DNA of 64,000 nucleotides. Source: Pegea sp. RAD2-039. Taxonomy: Eukaryota; Chordata; Thaliacea; Salpida; Salpidae. Position numbers and translations under genes: made by a program. This document shows, piece after piece, positions 11,872 through 23,939 of the stretch. Under the pieces are notes generated by a model that saw nothing but the letters and a program-made list of their open reading frames with translations, was not told the origin of the DNA and made no database searches. Each line of letters starts with the position of its first letter. Within the stretch, counting starts at the first letter, position 1. The DNA lies in contig JAQGEQ010000003.1 in assembly GCA_034620365.1 (NCBI GenBank), positions 558,001 through 622,000 of the forward strand, given 5' to 3'.

Positions 11872-13524
11872 TTAAAACTGAATCATTTGACCCTGAAAAA
11901 AAAGGATGAGTTACAAATTGAAGATTAAAAGAAAGTGAAAGTAGTTACTTTGCGTTTCTTATCTCCTCCTAATTCGAAATGCTTGCATCTCTTTAAAGGA
12001 AGTTGCTTTCGGCACTTGCACTTAGTACATTCCAGTCTAAGTACAATCTTCTTAGTGGTCTTAGCCTGAAATCGAATTTAAACTAACTGAATATGCTTAT
12101 TTTCAAGATCTTAAAAATCTTTACACGAAATTATTAATTTAAAAAGATTCTAACAGATTTGACCAATCAGAATCAACCAAAATGAAAAGACAATTTTTTT
12201 GATGCATAACAATAAGTTGAATTGATTCTGATAGTTTCATTTTAAGAAATTTATTATAAAATATTGAAGACAAACAAAAATATCAATAACACAGAAACTT
12301 CTAAATAAACAATATAATTATGTAGTATCTACATATCTTAATTTTATTGGCACAAAAAATATATAAAAACAGATTACAATTAATAAATCAAGAAAGCAAA
12401 TACCTTCTTGTGGAAAACAGGCTTGGTCTGACCACCATATCCACTCTGTTTACGGTCATAACGACGCTTACCTTGGGCAGTAAGACTAGCCTTACCAGCT
12501 TTGTACTGGGTTACTTTGTGCACAGTATGCATTTTGCACTTACTGGAGCATTTAGTCTTTCGAGTTTTTGGAACGTTTACCTGCAAACAAAACAGTTAGT
12601 TATAAAAAATAGAATAGTAAATTGTAACTTAAGATAATTATTTATAATATAAATTATTAATGATTTAAGGCAGTCCCATAAAATACCATTAAACTTGTAG
12701 TTATATAGTAGATATAAAAGATTATTACTTGTCTTAATTATTAGTTATTATTTTATTGGCTTAAACAGATGATATAAATCATATTTGAAAGCTAATTTAA
12801 ACAGAAAGAAGTAAATATATAAATAAATTATTTATATAATACAATATATTACAAAAAATGAGCTAAAAACAGTTCAAATTATTTTATGGTATAAAATATC
12901 ATTACTAAATAGCATATATTTAAATATAACTTGTAACTAAAGTGAATTTATATATTAAAATGAAATCTAAAAATTATATCAATAAATATATTCTATGAAA
13001 ACTTATAAATAAATGAAAAGTTTAGGAGAGTAAAATAAATATAGACAGAGAATCATAAAACATCAAGTAATTTAAGAAAAATGATTTATAAAAAATAGAA
13101 CATAAAATATTTACTTATATTTAAAAACTTTTTTAAAAAATTAACTTAAAAAATCAACAAGTTGAGATTCTAAAAAAGTACTAAATAGAAATTATATTAA
13201 CTATAAGAAGCTTTTAATATATATCCTAAAATTTAGATTATTTTGATATATAATAAAGCTTTTTTGAGCTTAGTTAAATTAGGATTTAAAAAATGCAAAT
13301 TTAGAAATCAAAGAGATTTAAAAATTAAATTATATAGTAAAGAAGTTTTTTAATACTTAACAAATATTTTACAACTACAAGAGTGCTAAACAAAATTAGT
13401 TAATATTAACAAGAATATTCTGAGTTTAAAAAATATTTTATACAAGAATTATAGAATTTTGCACTTAATTTTTTCACATAAAATTTAATTATTTGATTAA
13501 AACGGTTAACGAAATACGTACCAT
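11872..13524 (-). CDS. RPL36A: 60S ribosomal protein eL42 (RPL36A/L44)
   Basis: Large-subunit protein near the ribosomal E site. Minus-strand exons 13522-13524 (ATG alone), 12404-12580, 11949-12065 and 11872-11892 give 105 aa; family members have 105-106. Hallmarks: [11 protein letters not shown] at the start, [49 protein letters not shown] and the ending [16 protein letters not shown]. Paired cysteines (CSSKC and CTKC) fit the zinc site. The Pro in QTKPVF is the residue linked to cycloheximide sensitivity in yeast. The first coding exon is only the start codon, followed directly by GTACGT. The last exon codes six residues. A TTTATT (AATAAA on the minus strand) lies at 11830-11835. Confidence 0.97.
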
Positions 13525-13610
13525 TTTTACTTATCACACCAAGGAAGAGTATCGTGAAAAGAACCAAAAGACAGAGAATAACTAAAAGCGAGGCTTGAAG
13601 AATAGTGTTG
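13525..13610 (-). promoter_or_regulatory. Pyrimidine-rich 5' leader of eL42
   Basis: Read on the minus strand, the stretch before the ATG is rich in C and T (for example CTCTGTCTTTTGG and CACGATACTCTTCC). Ribosomal protein mRNAs usually begin with a 5' oligopyrimidine (TOP) tract, so the start site may lie here. The exact start is not visible. Confidence 0.35.
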
Positions 13611-13624
13611 CCAATAAAAAATAT

Positions 13625-15312
13625 TAAACATTACAAAAAAAATAAAAACTGTAAAAGTGCAATTTTGTATCCAACATTTTTATGAACTCATATGAGATTT
13701 AAAATAAAATAAAATATGTAACATTTATAAATCTTACCTAAAATCAGAAAAAAACCTTTGAAATGCTAAGGTTCTTTAAACAGATTAAAAGTAAACCACC
13801 ACCTAGATAATTATTTAATTTTAATTAAAACTATACTTATTACAAATTTCGAATTAACACAAGTAAACAATAGTAAACTAACAAGTATCAATTAAAAAAA
13901 TAATAATCTTGACATCTGCATTAGAGTAAGATTTAAATGACCCATTTAGTATATTATCTTCAATAATATTTTTTGGTAAAAGAGTTTTTAAGAATTTGAA
14001 ATAAAAAGAAACACTCTTGCAACCATATTTACTACAATCGAAGAATTTGTTTAAATTTTATTATTAAGAAATAAGTTTTTACGATAATCACTACAATCGT
14101 GTAAGGAATCCAGTCATTTTTATTAACGCCTTATTTGATTAATAATTGATTTTGATAATTAAAAACAGCTAAAAAACATAAGAAGAACTTTGAAATTTGA
14201 GAAATAATTTTAAAATTTGTAAACCTCTGTTCAAAAATGAATCAAAATTCACTTTTTAACTGAAGTAAAATTCATTCAAAAAATTAATTTATACAAAATT
14301 TGTAAACAGTCCTATGCTTACATAATAAAATAAAATGTATTTGTAAAAACCTTTTTTGCTAGATTACATAAGAAAATCTTCATTTGCTATAGCTTTAATC
14401 AATCAGTATCAAGATAGTCTTCATTTAAGCAAGTATTAGATCTAAAGCATCAATAAATTTTGAATTAAAGTCATGTAGGTACAAAATAGTATGACTGTAT
14501 TTGTAAAAACATCATTGCATTTCAATATATATATCTTACTACAAGGACGCTAGAAAGATTGCAAGTATCAGATTAAACTATGTGCGAAAGTTTTTAAGGG
14601 TAAATTTTTTACTTTGTGGAGAGATGATAAATTCAATAGAACTGCTCTTTTTTGTTTGTTCTTGATAAGTTTTTCATTCAATAAAATGATATTCTTATCG
14701 ATAAAAACTTTCTGAAAAAAATTTAATAAAAAGAATTTATATCACTTTGTTTCTGTATATATATATTTCAAAAGTTTTTTTTCTCGAAAAATTTATTCGT
14801 TATTTGTTGCATGGACATTTTGGTCTTTAAAAAACATTTAAATAGGTTAAGTCTTGGGAGTTTCAATTTTTGTAAACAATACATTATATGCTTAAGCAAA
14901 CTAATAGTTGGAAATAGTCTCGCGTAGTTTCATGAATTCTTAACTTTTAATTCCAAATTCGTTAGTATCAAACTTATTTTAGAGTTTATATCATTATTCA
15001 ATTTACTTTTACAAATAATATTTATGAATCAAGAAAATAAAGGTTTTATATATACACTTAAAATAGTTTTTAAAGTTATTTTTATAAGTTTTTGTTTACT
15101 ATGTAATTTTTTTTAATGTTTATATACTTTCTAGTATCTTTATTTTTATAAGGCTTTTTCACTTTTGGATTTAGTTTTAAACTAAAAATTATTTTTTAAA
15201 TACAATAATACATTTTTGTTTTTACATGGCTATTTGTGTTTATTTTAATTTTTATAGATTTTATTTTTTCTGTTGAGTTATCAATTTTAAATAATTTAAA
15301 GAAAAGTTCAAA
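13625..15312. other. Intergenic, AT-rich
   Basis: No supported gene. It contains an isolated 82-bp repeat at 14407-14488, listed separately. Confidence 0.5.
14407..14488 (+). repeat. 82-bp repeat, isolated copy
   Basis: Differs at three of 82 positions from 20022-20103 and is also found reversed at 26483-26564. At those two places the unit sits inside LTR copies; here I find no LTR sequence on either side. The flanks share TGTATTTGTAAAAAC (near 14337 and 14496), perhaps a duplicated target. Confidence 0.8.
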
Positions 15313-18072
15313 ATGTCAATGAATATGGTAAGTATTTTAATCTTATATTTTTGTATCTATTGAATGGTTTTGTTTTTTCTTGGTAGAGGAGCTTTATAAA
15401 TATTTTCTATTAATCATTTTAATTATCATTCAATTATTTTTCTAGTTGACATATTTTATATATAGAAACTTGTGCATTTTACATCCATTACTTAAACTGG
15501 GCTCATCACAAGCTTTTTGTTCCGAAGTGGTTCGGTTAATTCAAAGTTCCCTGAAGTTTTAGATCCCTTAAAAGTAGAAATATTAATACGTTTTTAGAAC
15601 TCTTCTGTATTGAGTCCTTATCTTAATAAAGATATAAACTTGAATCTGTTTGAAGTTTGCTTACTCAGAAAGCTTTTTTAGATAAACTTTCTTGTCTTCA
15701 TAAAAAGACTTTCTTTCATAAATCCCTTTTATCTGATCTCATATCACTGTTTAAAATTATTAATCATTTTATCTTAAATTTAGTGATATTTTAAAGGGAT
15801 TCATCATTGAAAATTTATCCAATTAAATGCTTTAAAACAGCCTGAAAGTAACTACCAACTTTTTGATAGGGTAACTATAGTTTAGAATACTTTTCCTAAT
15901 TTCATCACTGCAGTAAATTCTGTCACTTCTTTTAAAATTAAGAAATGAATATTTCTATAAAAGTAAAATATATTTTTTGTTGTTTTAAACTGAAATATTT
16001 TTTAGTTTCAGAAAGAACCTGAATTCAAAACTATAAATGATAAATACTTTTTGTTCAATGTCTTTGAAAATGTTGAAGATAATACAAAGTTTAAAGACTT
16101 TTGGGATGAAAAAGCACAATATGTTAAAACAGTTGAACACTTTCATGGAACGTACTTACATTCAACTGAAAATAAGAAGTAGGAATTTTGTGATAATTGC
16201 TAACTAGTGTTTAGTGATAGTTGTTTAATTTATTTAAGAGATTGATTTAATTTTTCTTGAGTTATTTACAAACATGTTAAGTTTAAATAACTTTTTGGAA
16301 TTTTGTGGAATTTTGTTTTTCAAATTGAAAGTTAGAGAAAGCCTGATTTACAAACAATTGGAAACCACTGAACTTGAGTCCAAGCTGATTTTCTAAATAT
16401 ATATTTCAGATACTCTTGGGTCAACCTTGCTATTTTCGATTCTGATGATGTTTGTGTGTTTGGAAAGCCAGATGAAAATTGGAAACGTGAAATTAAAACT
16501 GGTTCAGATAGAGGCTTCAAGGCATTTCCAGGTTTTATTTTATTATATTCAACTCATGACTGAGGATGACAAATTATACGGCATTTATAGCAAACACAAA
16601 ACGATCTGACTACATAATGAAAGGGTCTTAAGCATCACAGTTTAACATAAATAATAAAGAAAAAAGGAGCACTGCAGAGGTATAAGTAAGCAAGTTATAA
16701 ATCACAAATAACAGAATAAATAGGAAATGTGGAAACATTGGTTTGCTAAGAGAATTATTTAAATCATATTTTCTTATAAAGTTTTAAAAGAAGTTATAGA
16801 TTTTGATGTAGTGATGAAGTCGGAAACCAGATTCTAAGCTGTAGGTAACTTATTGAAGAAGTTTGTAGTCTGCTAGGTTTTATTAAAGTTGTTGAGTTGG
16901 TTAATTTCGAATTTATGAGGCTGTTAGAAAGATTTCATCTTTAAAGAAGTAATTGAAGTTCAAAAATTATTTTTTATTTTAAATAGTTGTACGAGATTGG
17001 ATAATTTCAAACATTTTAAGTGATAGTTAACAATTGAAACTATTTTTTGTCATTCATTAGCTGGTTACCGTGAAGTAGCGAGTAGTAATAACCTAAAGTA
17101 CACCTCTGAGAGTGAACAAGTCGGTGAAGGATTCATCTTGACTCTTCTTGAAGGTTTGTAGGAATCACTGCATCATATTTTTCAAGTTTTACTTTTTAGT
17201 TGAAGATAAAACAAAAATCGAAGATTTGCTTTCGAACTGGCGAGTGACAACTGGCACTGATCTTCTACACGAAAAGTTGTCTTCTTTTCCAGACTCTAAA
17301 GTTTCTAGCAGCCACTTGTTCCGGGTGAGAAAATAATCTTCAACCATCTAAGTTTTTTGTCAACTAGTTTGAAACTTTTCTATTTTTCTAATATTTTTTA
17401 ATCAATTATTTTTATAAAGCAAAAATTACGAACTTTTTAAACTTGATTTAAAGCTTTAGTTTCATGATCGTGGAGTTTTTACAAATTAAGGTGCTAATTT
17501 TACCTGACTGGTTTTAATTATATTTTTGTGATGTAATTGAGGTTTGACTCAGCTTTTGAAAGCAAAAAGGGGTTTGTTGTTAGTCTGATATACAACAAGC
17601 AATTATTTGGTTTTTGAGGGCAGCTGATCCACACTTTAGTTTCTACAACAGCTGAAACCCTTAAACAGCTCTTGTGGATAAAAGATTTTTATTGATTTTC
17701 ATCGATTAGTTTGCATATCTCTTAAACAATCTTTTTCAACTACTGGCTTTTAAATATTTTACACAGACTGAAACCATCTGAAACTTGTTCAATTGTTTCT
17801 AAATGTAACGATTACTAGATATCTTTGAGATCATCAGACTTCTATAAAGTATCCAAACATCTTTTAGGTTTCTATTTCATTTTCACTTTTTAATTTGACA
17901 GCGTTTCACGATGATGCCTAAATTTTCTCTTGTTGTGAGAACTTCTGTTACATTTGATGATCCTGAAAGTGGTTTGAAACTTGCAGAAGAGTTAAACAAG
18001 ATGATAAAACCTGACGAAGGAGTTAAAATCACCTTTGGTTACTACATGGTAGAAGTTATTTACACAAAATAA
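15313..18072 (+). CDS. Tandem dimeric alpha/beta-barrel (ABM-like) protein
   Basis: Not a gene I can name. Exons 15313-15327, 16012-16178, 16410-16531, 17061-17153, 17200-17324 and 17902-18072 join in phase to 230 aa with no signal peptide. Residues about 17-75 (KYFLFNVFENVEDNTKFKDF, later HFHGTYLHS, then YSWVNLAIFDS) follow the beta-alpha-beta-beta order of antibiotic-biosynthesis monooxygenase/dimeric-barrel domains. A second similar half begins GEGFILTLLEVEDKTKIEDL and has SSSHLFRRF and PKFSLVVRTSV. This suggests an internal duplication that could fold as a one-chain pseudo-dimer. The exon 2 acceptor could also be six bases upstream (adding Phe-Gln). Poly(A) signal at 18318. Gene structure is good; the domain call is inferred from pattern only. 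Confidence 0.65.
16700..16965 (+). repeat. Dispersed repeat, 3' part, inside an intron
   Basis: This intron segment resembles 27410-27680, sharing for example ATTTTGATGTAGTG, a gapped AAACCAGATTC / AAAAAGATTCC block and ATTAAAGTT. It lies in the intron between the exons ending at 16531 and starting at 17061. No coding content was recognised. Confidence 0.7.
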
Positions 18073-18324
18073 CTCTACTATTATCTGATTAACGTGTAGC
18101 ACTTGTATCAGTAATAATTTTATCAGCGCAAATTATCTTTAGCATAAAATGTATCTAAATAGATTGAAGAGTCTTCTAATTTTCTATTTCTAATTTGCTT
18201 TGGAACTTTTGGGCTGTTGGTTCACTTATTTTGCACTTATCAAATTCATATATTCATCAAATTCATTCCATCAGCTTTTGCTTCATTATTCAATTGATGT
18301 TAATATAAAACTGTGAAAATAAAC

Positions 18325-19870
18325 TAGCTCAGTTAATTATTAACTAATTTTGTAAATTGTAAACTTAATAAACCAAGAACTTATTAATGTGAAATTGAAT
18401 GAGTTAGACTTAGACAATCTTAGATGTTAGACAATTTTATAGTTTCTAATTAGATATAATTTAAACTGTCGGCAATCGACCTTGTTGTTAAAGGTCATCC
18501 TAGAATTTTTACGGTAAAATGCAGTTTACAAAAAGCTACTTAAGATGTTAAATAGTTGATCAGTTGTTATAGTTATATTGAAAGTAATCAATCTTGTTTC
18601 CTATCAAATTCAGACATTTTCTTAAATAAGCCCAACATATATAGTATCTACTATAGTTGCATCTACAACATTAAAAAAAGAATTTGTTTCACCAATCAGA
18701 TGTTTAAACTTTTCAAGAAACTTCTAAATAAACCTTTGATATCTCTAAAAAGATCGGTCAACTCGATGTTTTGTTTGGTTTAAAAAATATGTTGTCTTCA
18801 ACAATTTGTCGTTTTCAAAAATGAGCTATATAATCCAAAATTAGTTTTTCTTGTAAAGAGTTAGTTAAAGATAATTTGTTTGTAATATTGTTACAACAAA
18901 TTTCTAAATTATGTTTAATAATCTGATAAACACAATTCATATATTTTTGTCATCAAACTAAAGTATGTTTCTTCTGAATAATAATTCAATTTCAGCAATC
19001 AGACCATACATCGCATTACTGATGTGAACCAGCTATTCTGTATAACTAACATCAATAATTTTGTAGATTTGCAATGACACAGTGCACCTGCTTAAACTCA
19101 ATAAGCGAGTTGAAAAGCCACAAGCAGGTGGTTGAGTGTTTGTGTTTAATGTATGAGTTGAAACTCCACGTCAAATTCGGGGTTTCGATACACTGAACTA
19201 TACAATGCCACCTATCGAGTACAAAAAAGTATTTCCCCAACTATGGTAAGTTCTACCTGTACCTTATATGCTATCAGAGGAAGCTTAAACAAATTTCGGA
19301 TTGATAAGAAAGTTCCCCAATAATAAAATTAAAGAACATGGGTCTCATCAGCCCTGGTAGGCAGCCCATACAAGACAGAAAAAGTCCGAAAAAAACTACA
19401 ACTTATTGACTTTGAGGTTGATGATGAGATTCTATGGATTGTAACACAAAGTATAAAAACTAAAGAATAGAAGCTGCTCTTTTGTATAATTAAAGCGCAG
19501 AAAAGAAGTATGGACAAGTATGCCAACTACTTCCATCTACTGGATTAGCCCAAGAAGCTCAGTAAAAAAAGGAAATTTATATTTTTGATAAATTTGACCA
19601 AATCTTTTAAAATACTTTAACTTATCTTGAAAAAGATTAAGTCTCCTTATTAATACCTAATTAGACTATTATTTCTTCCTTACACCTTGAGGTAGAATCT
19701 TTTTTTCTGCTTTTCCTTTTCGACTTTCGTACTTTATAAGAATTAAAGCATCCGGGTGACCTTAATTGAGCTGAGTAGCACACAAATACTCAGTACTGAT
19801 CTGAACAGTCACCGCTGCTCTTCTTTTAATTCTTTCCTTGTACAGCTGCTCCCTAGATGACCCGATTTGA
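18325..19870. other. Intergenic, no gene seen
   Basis: AT-rich up to about 19000, then somewhat GC-richer and probably old element sequence, running into the LTR element. Minus-strand frames at 19052-19240 and 19329-19526 show no domain I recognise. Confidence 0.4.
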
Positions 19871-20021
19871 ATTCTAAGAAAGACAATGAGCTATTTGGGT
19901 CTACAGGCAGCACTTTTCGCTTAACCAGTTTCTCAATAATCTTTTTATAAAAAACACTTATTACAGTAAAAAACTAATATGTACTTGCTTGAAAAGAATC
20001 TTATAAAACTCTATACCAATA

Positions 20022-20103
20022 TATCAAGATAGTCTTCATTTAAGCAAGTATTTGATCTAAATCATCAATAAATTTTGAATTAATGTCATGTAGGTACAAA
20101 ATA
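20022..20103 (+). repeat. 82-bp repeat inside the LTR of copy A
   Basis: Same unit as 14407-14488. On both sides lie similar sequences of about 35 bp (starting ACTTGCTTGAAAAGAATC and ACTTGTTTGAAAAGAATC), so the unit sits between two copies of a piece of LTR. The partial LTR near 22250 lacks it. Confidence 0.8.
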
Positions 20104-20243
20104 CTTGTTTGAAAAGAATCTTATACAAATCTATACTGGGTGTAGCATAAAAAACCATCTTAACCGTTAATAAAGTTTAACTGCACTAAGCTCCAATAAC
20201 ACAAAACAGCTGGCAACAATATACCCAAGAAAAAAATATACAA

Positions 20244-20424
20244 ATTGTCCTGCTTGGTGGCGAAGCGGTTACTACACCTTTCTTCTAGCTAGGAAATACC
20301 GGGTTCGACCTCAGGTGGAGACATATTTATAAACTCCTGAGAAAAACCATAAAAAACTCGTGAGAATATGTGTTAGCGAGATGTGCTCTCTTTAGGCACC
20401 CTCCTTCGCATTTATATATATATA
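20244..20424 (+). mobile_element. tRNA-derived SINE inserted in the LTR
   Basis: The head at about 20252-20325 has a pol III A box (TGGTGGCGAAGCGG) and B box (GGGTTCGACCTC) at tRNA-like spacing. The tail 20360-20414 matches the LINE 3' end at 56231-56285 (minus strand) in 47 of 55 positions without gaps. The element ends in a TA-rich run. The corresponding LTR sites in copy B (about 26345) and at about 52010 lack the SINE, so it arrived after the LTR element. Confidence 0.85.
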
Positions 20425-22439
20425 AAATGAATTAAATAAACTGTAATGATAGTAAGCACTTAAGAGAGTTTTATTCAATTGTAAAAGGCGACAACAGTAA
20501 GAGACAAGATTAGTTTTTCAGCAAAGCTTTTCTTTTAAGGATTCTTCTTTTAATATGGAAAGCTAATTTACTTTGTGTATCTTCCTTCAGTTTGATTGAA
20601 AAACTTTGCCAATCTAACACGTCGTCATTACTTCATCAGAAACACGCTCACTAGATACGTGCCAATCTTCATCTTCTTCCGTTCTAGTCATCATGCTGTC
20701 ATTTGGATTCTCACTTACTTCACTTGATGAAACCTGTTTGGAGCTATCCTCTTTATTACTGCATACAGAATGAGCGTCAAAATCCGTATTTGGAGTATCT
20801 GGCTATTTCACTCAATGAAATGTTAGATACTCTGTCATGCGGATAGCGGACTCGCGCGTACATCGCGTTAGCCTTCAGCGGTTCAACCTTCTTCACACTA
20901 TAATCATCATACTTTTTTTGGCTAGAATAAGAACACGAGCTTTTAACATTTCTTCTTCTTCAGTGATAGTATCAAGCTCTCTTCTTGATTCGTCAAATCT
21001 ATCTCTATCACAGCCGTCAACAATAAAAGTTTGCAATTAGAAACTTAAAGTGGAAGCGACTGAAAAGGTTAAAAAATATTAAGATGTGACTAATGTTCGT
21101 TTTATTATGAGTTTCCAATGAATTTACAAGTCATGAGCAGTTGACAAGCAAGTTTTTGTCTCGTCAGTTTATAGTTAGAGGTTGTGTTAAGAAAATTCAT
21201 TTGCAATGTCTGGGTGAGAAAGAACTGTGTGTGCTACACGATACGGAGATGCTGAGTAAGTTTTGGGACTTGGTAAACTTACAAAACATTCCTGAATGGT
21301 GGACTGGGTCATAGAACCACTTAAAGACTCAAACACCACTTTCTAATGAAATTTAAGAAAACCTTTCCCTTCATCATCTCTACACAGAAGCTTTTTATGC
21401 CAAATAGTTTTATATTTTTATATTGCTTCCTAATCAGATAGAGGTTAACTTTGTAAAAATTTGTTTATCTTGCACATCTTAGAAGATTGAGCCATTTCCA
21501 TTTTTAACTGATTTCTAGCTTTCTGAATTTTGAAGTTCTGAGAAATTTGTCGACTTTCGAAAACCTTCAAGAATTCTGTATTAATATGTACTTTAAATTC
21601 CTTACCAACAATAGAGGCTTACTGTTTGGTTTAATCTATAATTAAGGTATAATCTGACGATTGAGTAAATCCCAGTCCTGCCCTTGGCAGGTCACTGCGG
21701 CTTTTTTATACTTTACTTTCCTGACTGCTTCTTGGGAAGCCTTTCTTGAAGATGAAAGTCTCGAATATATCTGCTATTCTTTCCACATTAGAAACATGTG
21801 CTTGAACCAGCTCGGCATTTTTTCGAATCATGAGATTTGCTACCTCTACATTTGAAACAAATGTCTTTCATGGCCGCTACTATTAGTTCCGCTTGGCCCT
21901 CCTTGAGTTCAATTGAGTTTGCTACTTCTTCTGCAGCTTCGACCGATCTGCCAGTCTCGAAGTATTGGTTGTTACGCCGAGTATAAAGTGCTACTACTAG
22001 GTTAAAGGTTTCTTTTAATGCTAGGGTTTCATTCTTTAACAATCTTTGCCTTATAATTGATAAGGATAATCCATCTCTAAATGAGTCCCTGATAATATCA
22101 TACTTGTGTTCTTTTGTCGTAGAATTCTTAAATTAAAGCTCTTAGCTAGAAGTCTTTTATAGAATGAGTTGGCCTTATAAAGATAGTTTGCCTGGTTTTA
22201 ACACTATATTTGTTCTTTATTTTTATAAAAAAAAACTTTGTTACTGTAAAAAACCTAATCTATACTTGTTCAAATGTTTTTCTTGGTATAGCAAAAAAAA
22301 CTATATTAAACGTAGTTAAGCCTTACCTGCGCTAAGCTCTAATACTATTAAATAAATTATAATGATAATGACGGTAAGTAACAACGCCACTAATAAACCT
22401 ACAGTCAATTATTACATAAGGCGCAAAGCATTTTACTGT

Positions 22440-23939
22440 CACCCATTTCAAATATACTACAGATAGTAAATACTCCTTAATTGCCTATATCTAGATTTGA
22501 AACCAGGCATCATGTGTCACTATCCAGTTTCCACCCTTTTCCATCGCAATAAGACTTTTTGAGGTATATCTTGATTGACATTCTTTTCCTTGTGTCATAA
22601 ATTAATGTTGTACTAAACATTTTGCCCGAAAAATTTTGAAAAATACTACTTTAGTATAGTTTATAAATCTTTAAAATATATATGATTCGATCTTATTTGT
22701 AATTGATATATAACTAAATGTAATTTAATTAGTTTAAACAAGGTCAGACTATTAAATGATCAATGATAACTGATACTGAATAAAGTTAATGAAGAATTAT
22801 ACTAAAAAATTGGAATTAGAAAAACGAAATTGAAGTTTGTTTATAAAAAACAAAATAACATTTTCAATTAATTTTTGTTGTTGTTTATTGACAATGAAAA
22901 TTTATGATAAAAGGCTTATTTATCAAATATTTAATTTAGAACAAGAGTTACAAAAGAAAAAATTTGATTGCGTTGCGATTTTTTTTATAGCGACTTTAAA
23001 AAGTTTGTAAACTTTTGCCAGCAGAAAAGACTTAGAGGAATACTGAATGTTTAAATACTTATTTTTGGAGTAAATCTGTTTTTAATGCAATTACAAAAAC
23101 AGTAGCATATTAGACTTGTTGTGATAGAGTTTTGAGTTTAACGATTTGAAGAAAATAGTAAAATTTTTTGAGGGCATTTTACTTTATTCAAATTTTTGGC
23201 ATCTATAAAATTTAGTTTTTAAGTTGCAGTCAAAATGTAGTTATAAATTAATTGTTATGGTAACTCTATAATATAAAAGTAAATATAAATTGTTGATTTT
23301 TCGCTTATTATGATTATGGTAACCTTTATATAGCCTATCTCGTCACACATTCAACTGTCAAACGAGCTTTAATTTAACGTAGAGTCTGAATTTATGTAAC
23401 TAAAAGAAGTTTTACGTTTTGCGCTGTAAATACGTCATACTCCTTAAATTTCTTCAAAGTTAGTTTGCTAACTTAAAGTTATCGATTAATTGAAATAAAA
23501 ATCTTGTAATTAATTTAAGATTTCTTTCTTAAAGTTAAAAGTTATTAAAGCTATAAGCATTATTTTCGTTTCTTTATACTTCACAATTAAGATATCAAGG
23601 TTTAAATATTAATTTCAAGTTTATGTTTTTCTTAGTAGAGATAATACCTTTGCATAAACAAATTGTTTAAAACTAAATTCTTTTGCTGTTGCATTTGAAT
23701 CTGCCAAATAATTAGATTTAGTATGTACAAAGTTTATCTGACACAATAATTTGTGTCTAAACAGTTTTTAAACAACAATAAACAAGTTTTAAGATAAACT
23801 TCTTATCGGCTTGTTGTTTATCGACTTTAGATTAGTAAATTAAACTTTAAAAGATATAAGCAAATATGTGTGCTTTTTCTTATCTATTTATTAAAATATT
23901 CATTTTTTAGGTTTATAATTCTTATTTTCCATAAAAGAT
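22440..23939. other. Intergenic, AT-rich
   Basis: No gene or repeat recognised. The last few hundred bases are the probable promoter of the Link/discoidin gene. Confidence 0.5.

Larger units (their letters stand above)
19880..22430 (-). mobile_element. LTR retrotransposon fossil, Ty3/gypsy-like (copy A)
   Basis: Broken element in minus orientation. Parts in element order: a partial 5' LTR (about 22430-22220), a Gag remnant with a CCHC zinc knuckle (22140-21788), a remnant resembling the integrase C-terminal end of gypsy-type Pol (about 21040-20600) and a 3' LTR (about 20500-19880). Most of the interior is gone. The 3' LTR carries a SINE insertion and the 82-bp unit. Several breaks; not active. 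The two LTRs are clearly diverged, suggesting considerable age. Family placement rests on the Gag knuckle and the Pol end, so it is moderately sure. Confidence 0.75.

Noticed and set aside
19052-19240. Stretch with a GGGTTTCGATAC word resembling a pol III B box
   Set aside because: No A box at proper spacing and no clover-leaf could be drawn.
20837-21040. 67-codon plus-strand frame
   Set aside because: Lies opposite the Pol-like remnant of LTR copy A and has no domain.
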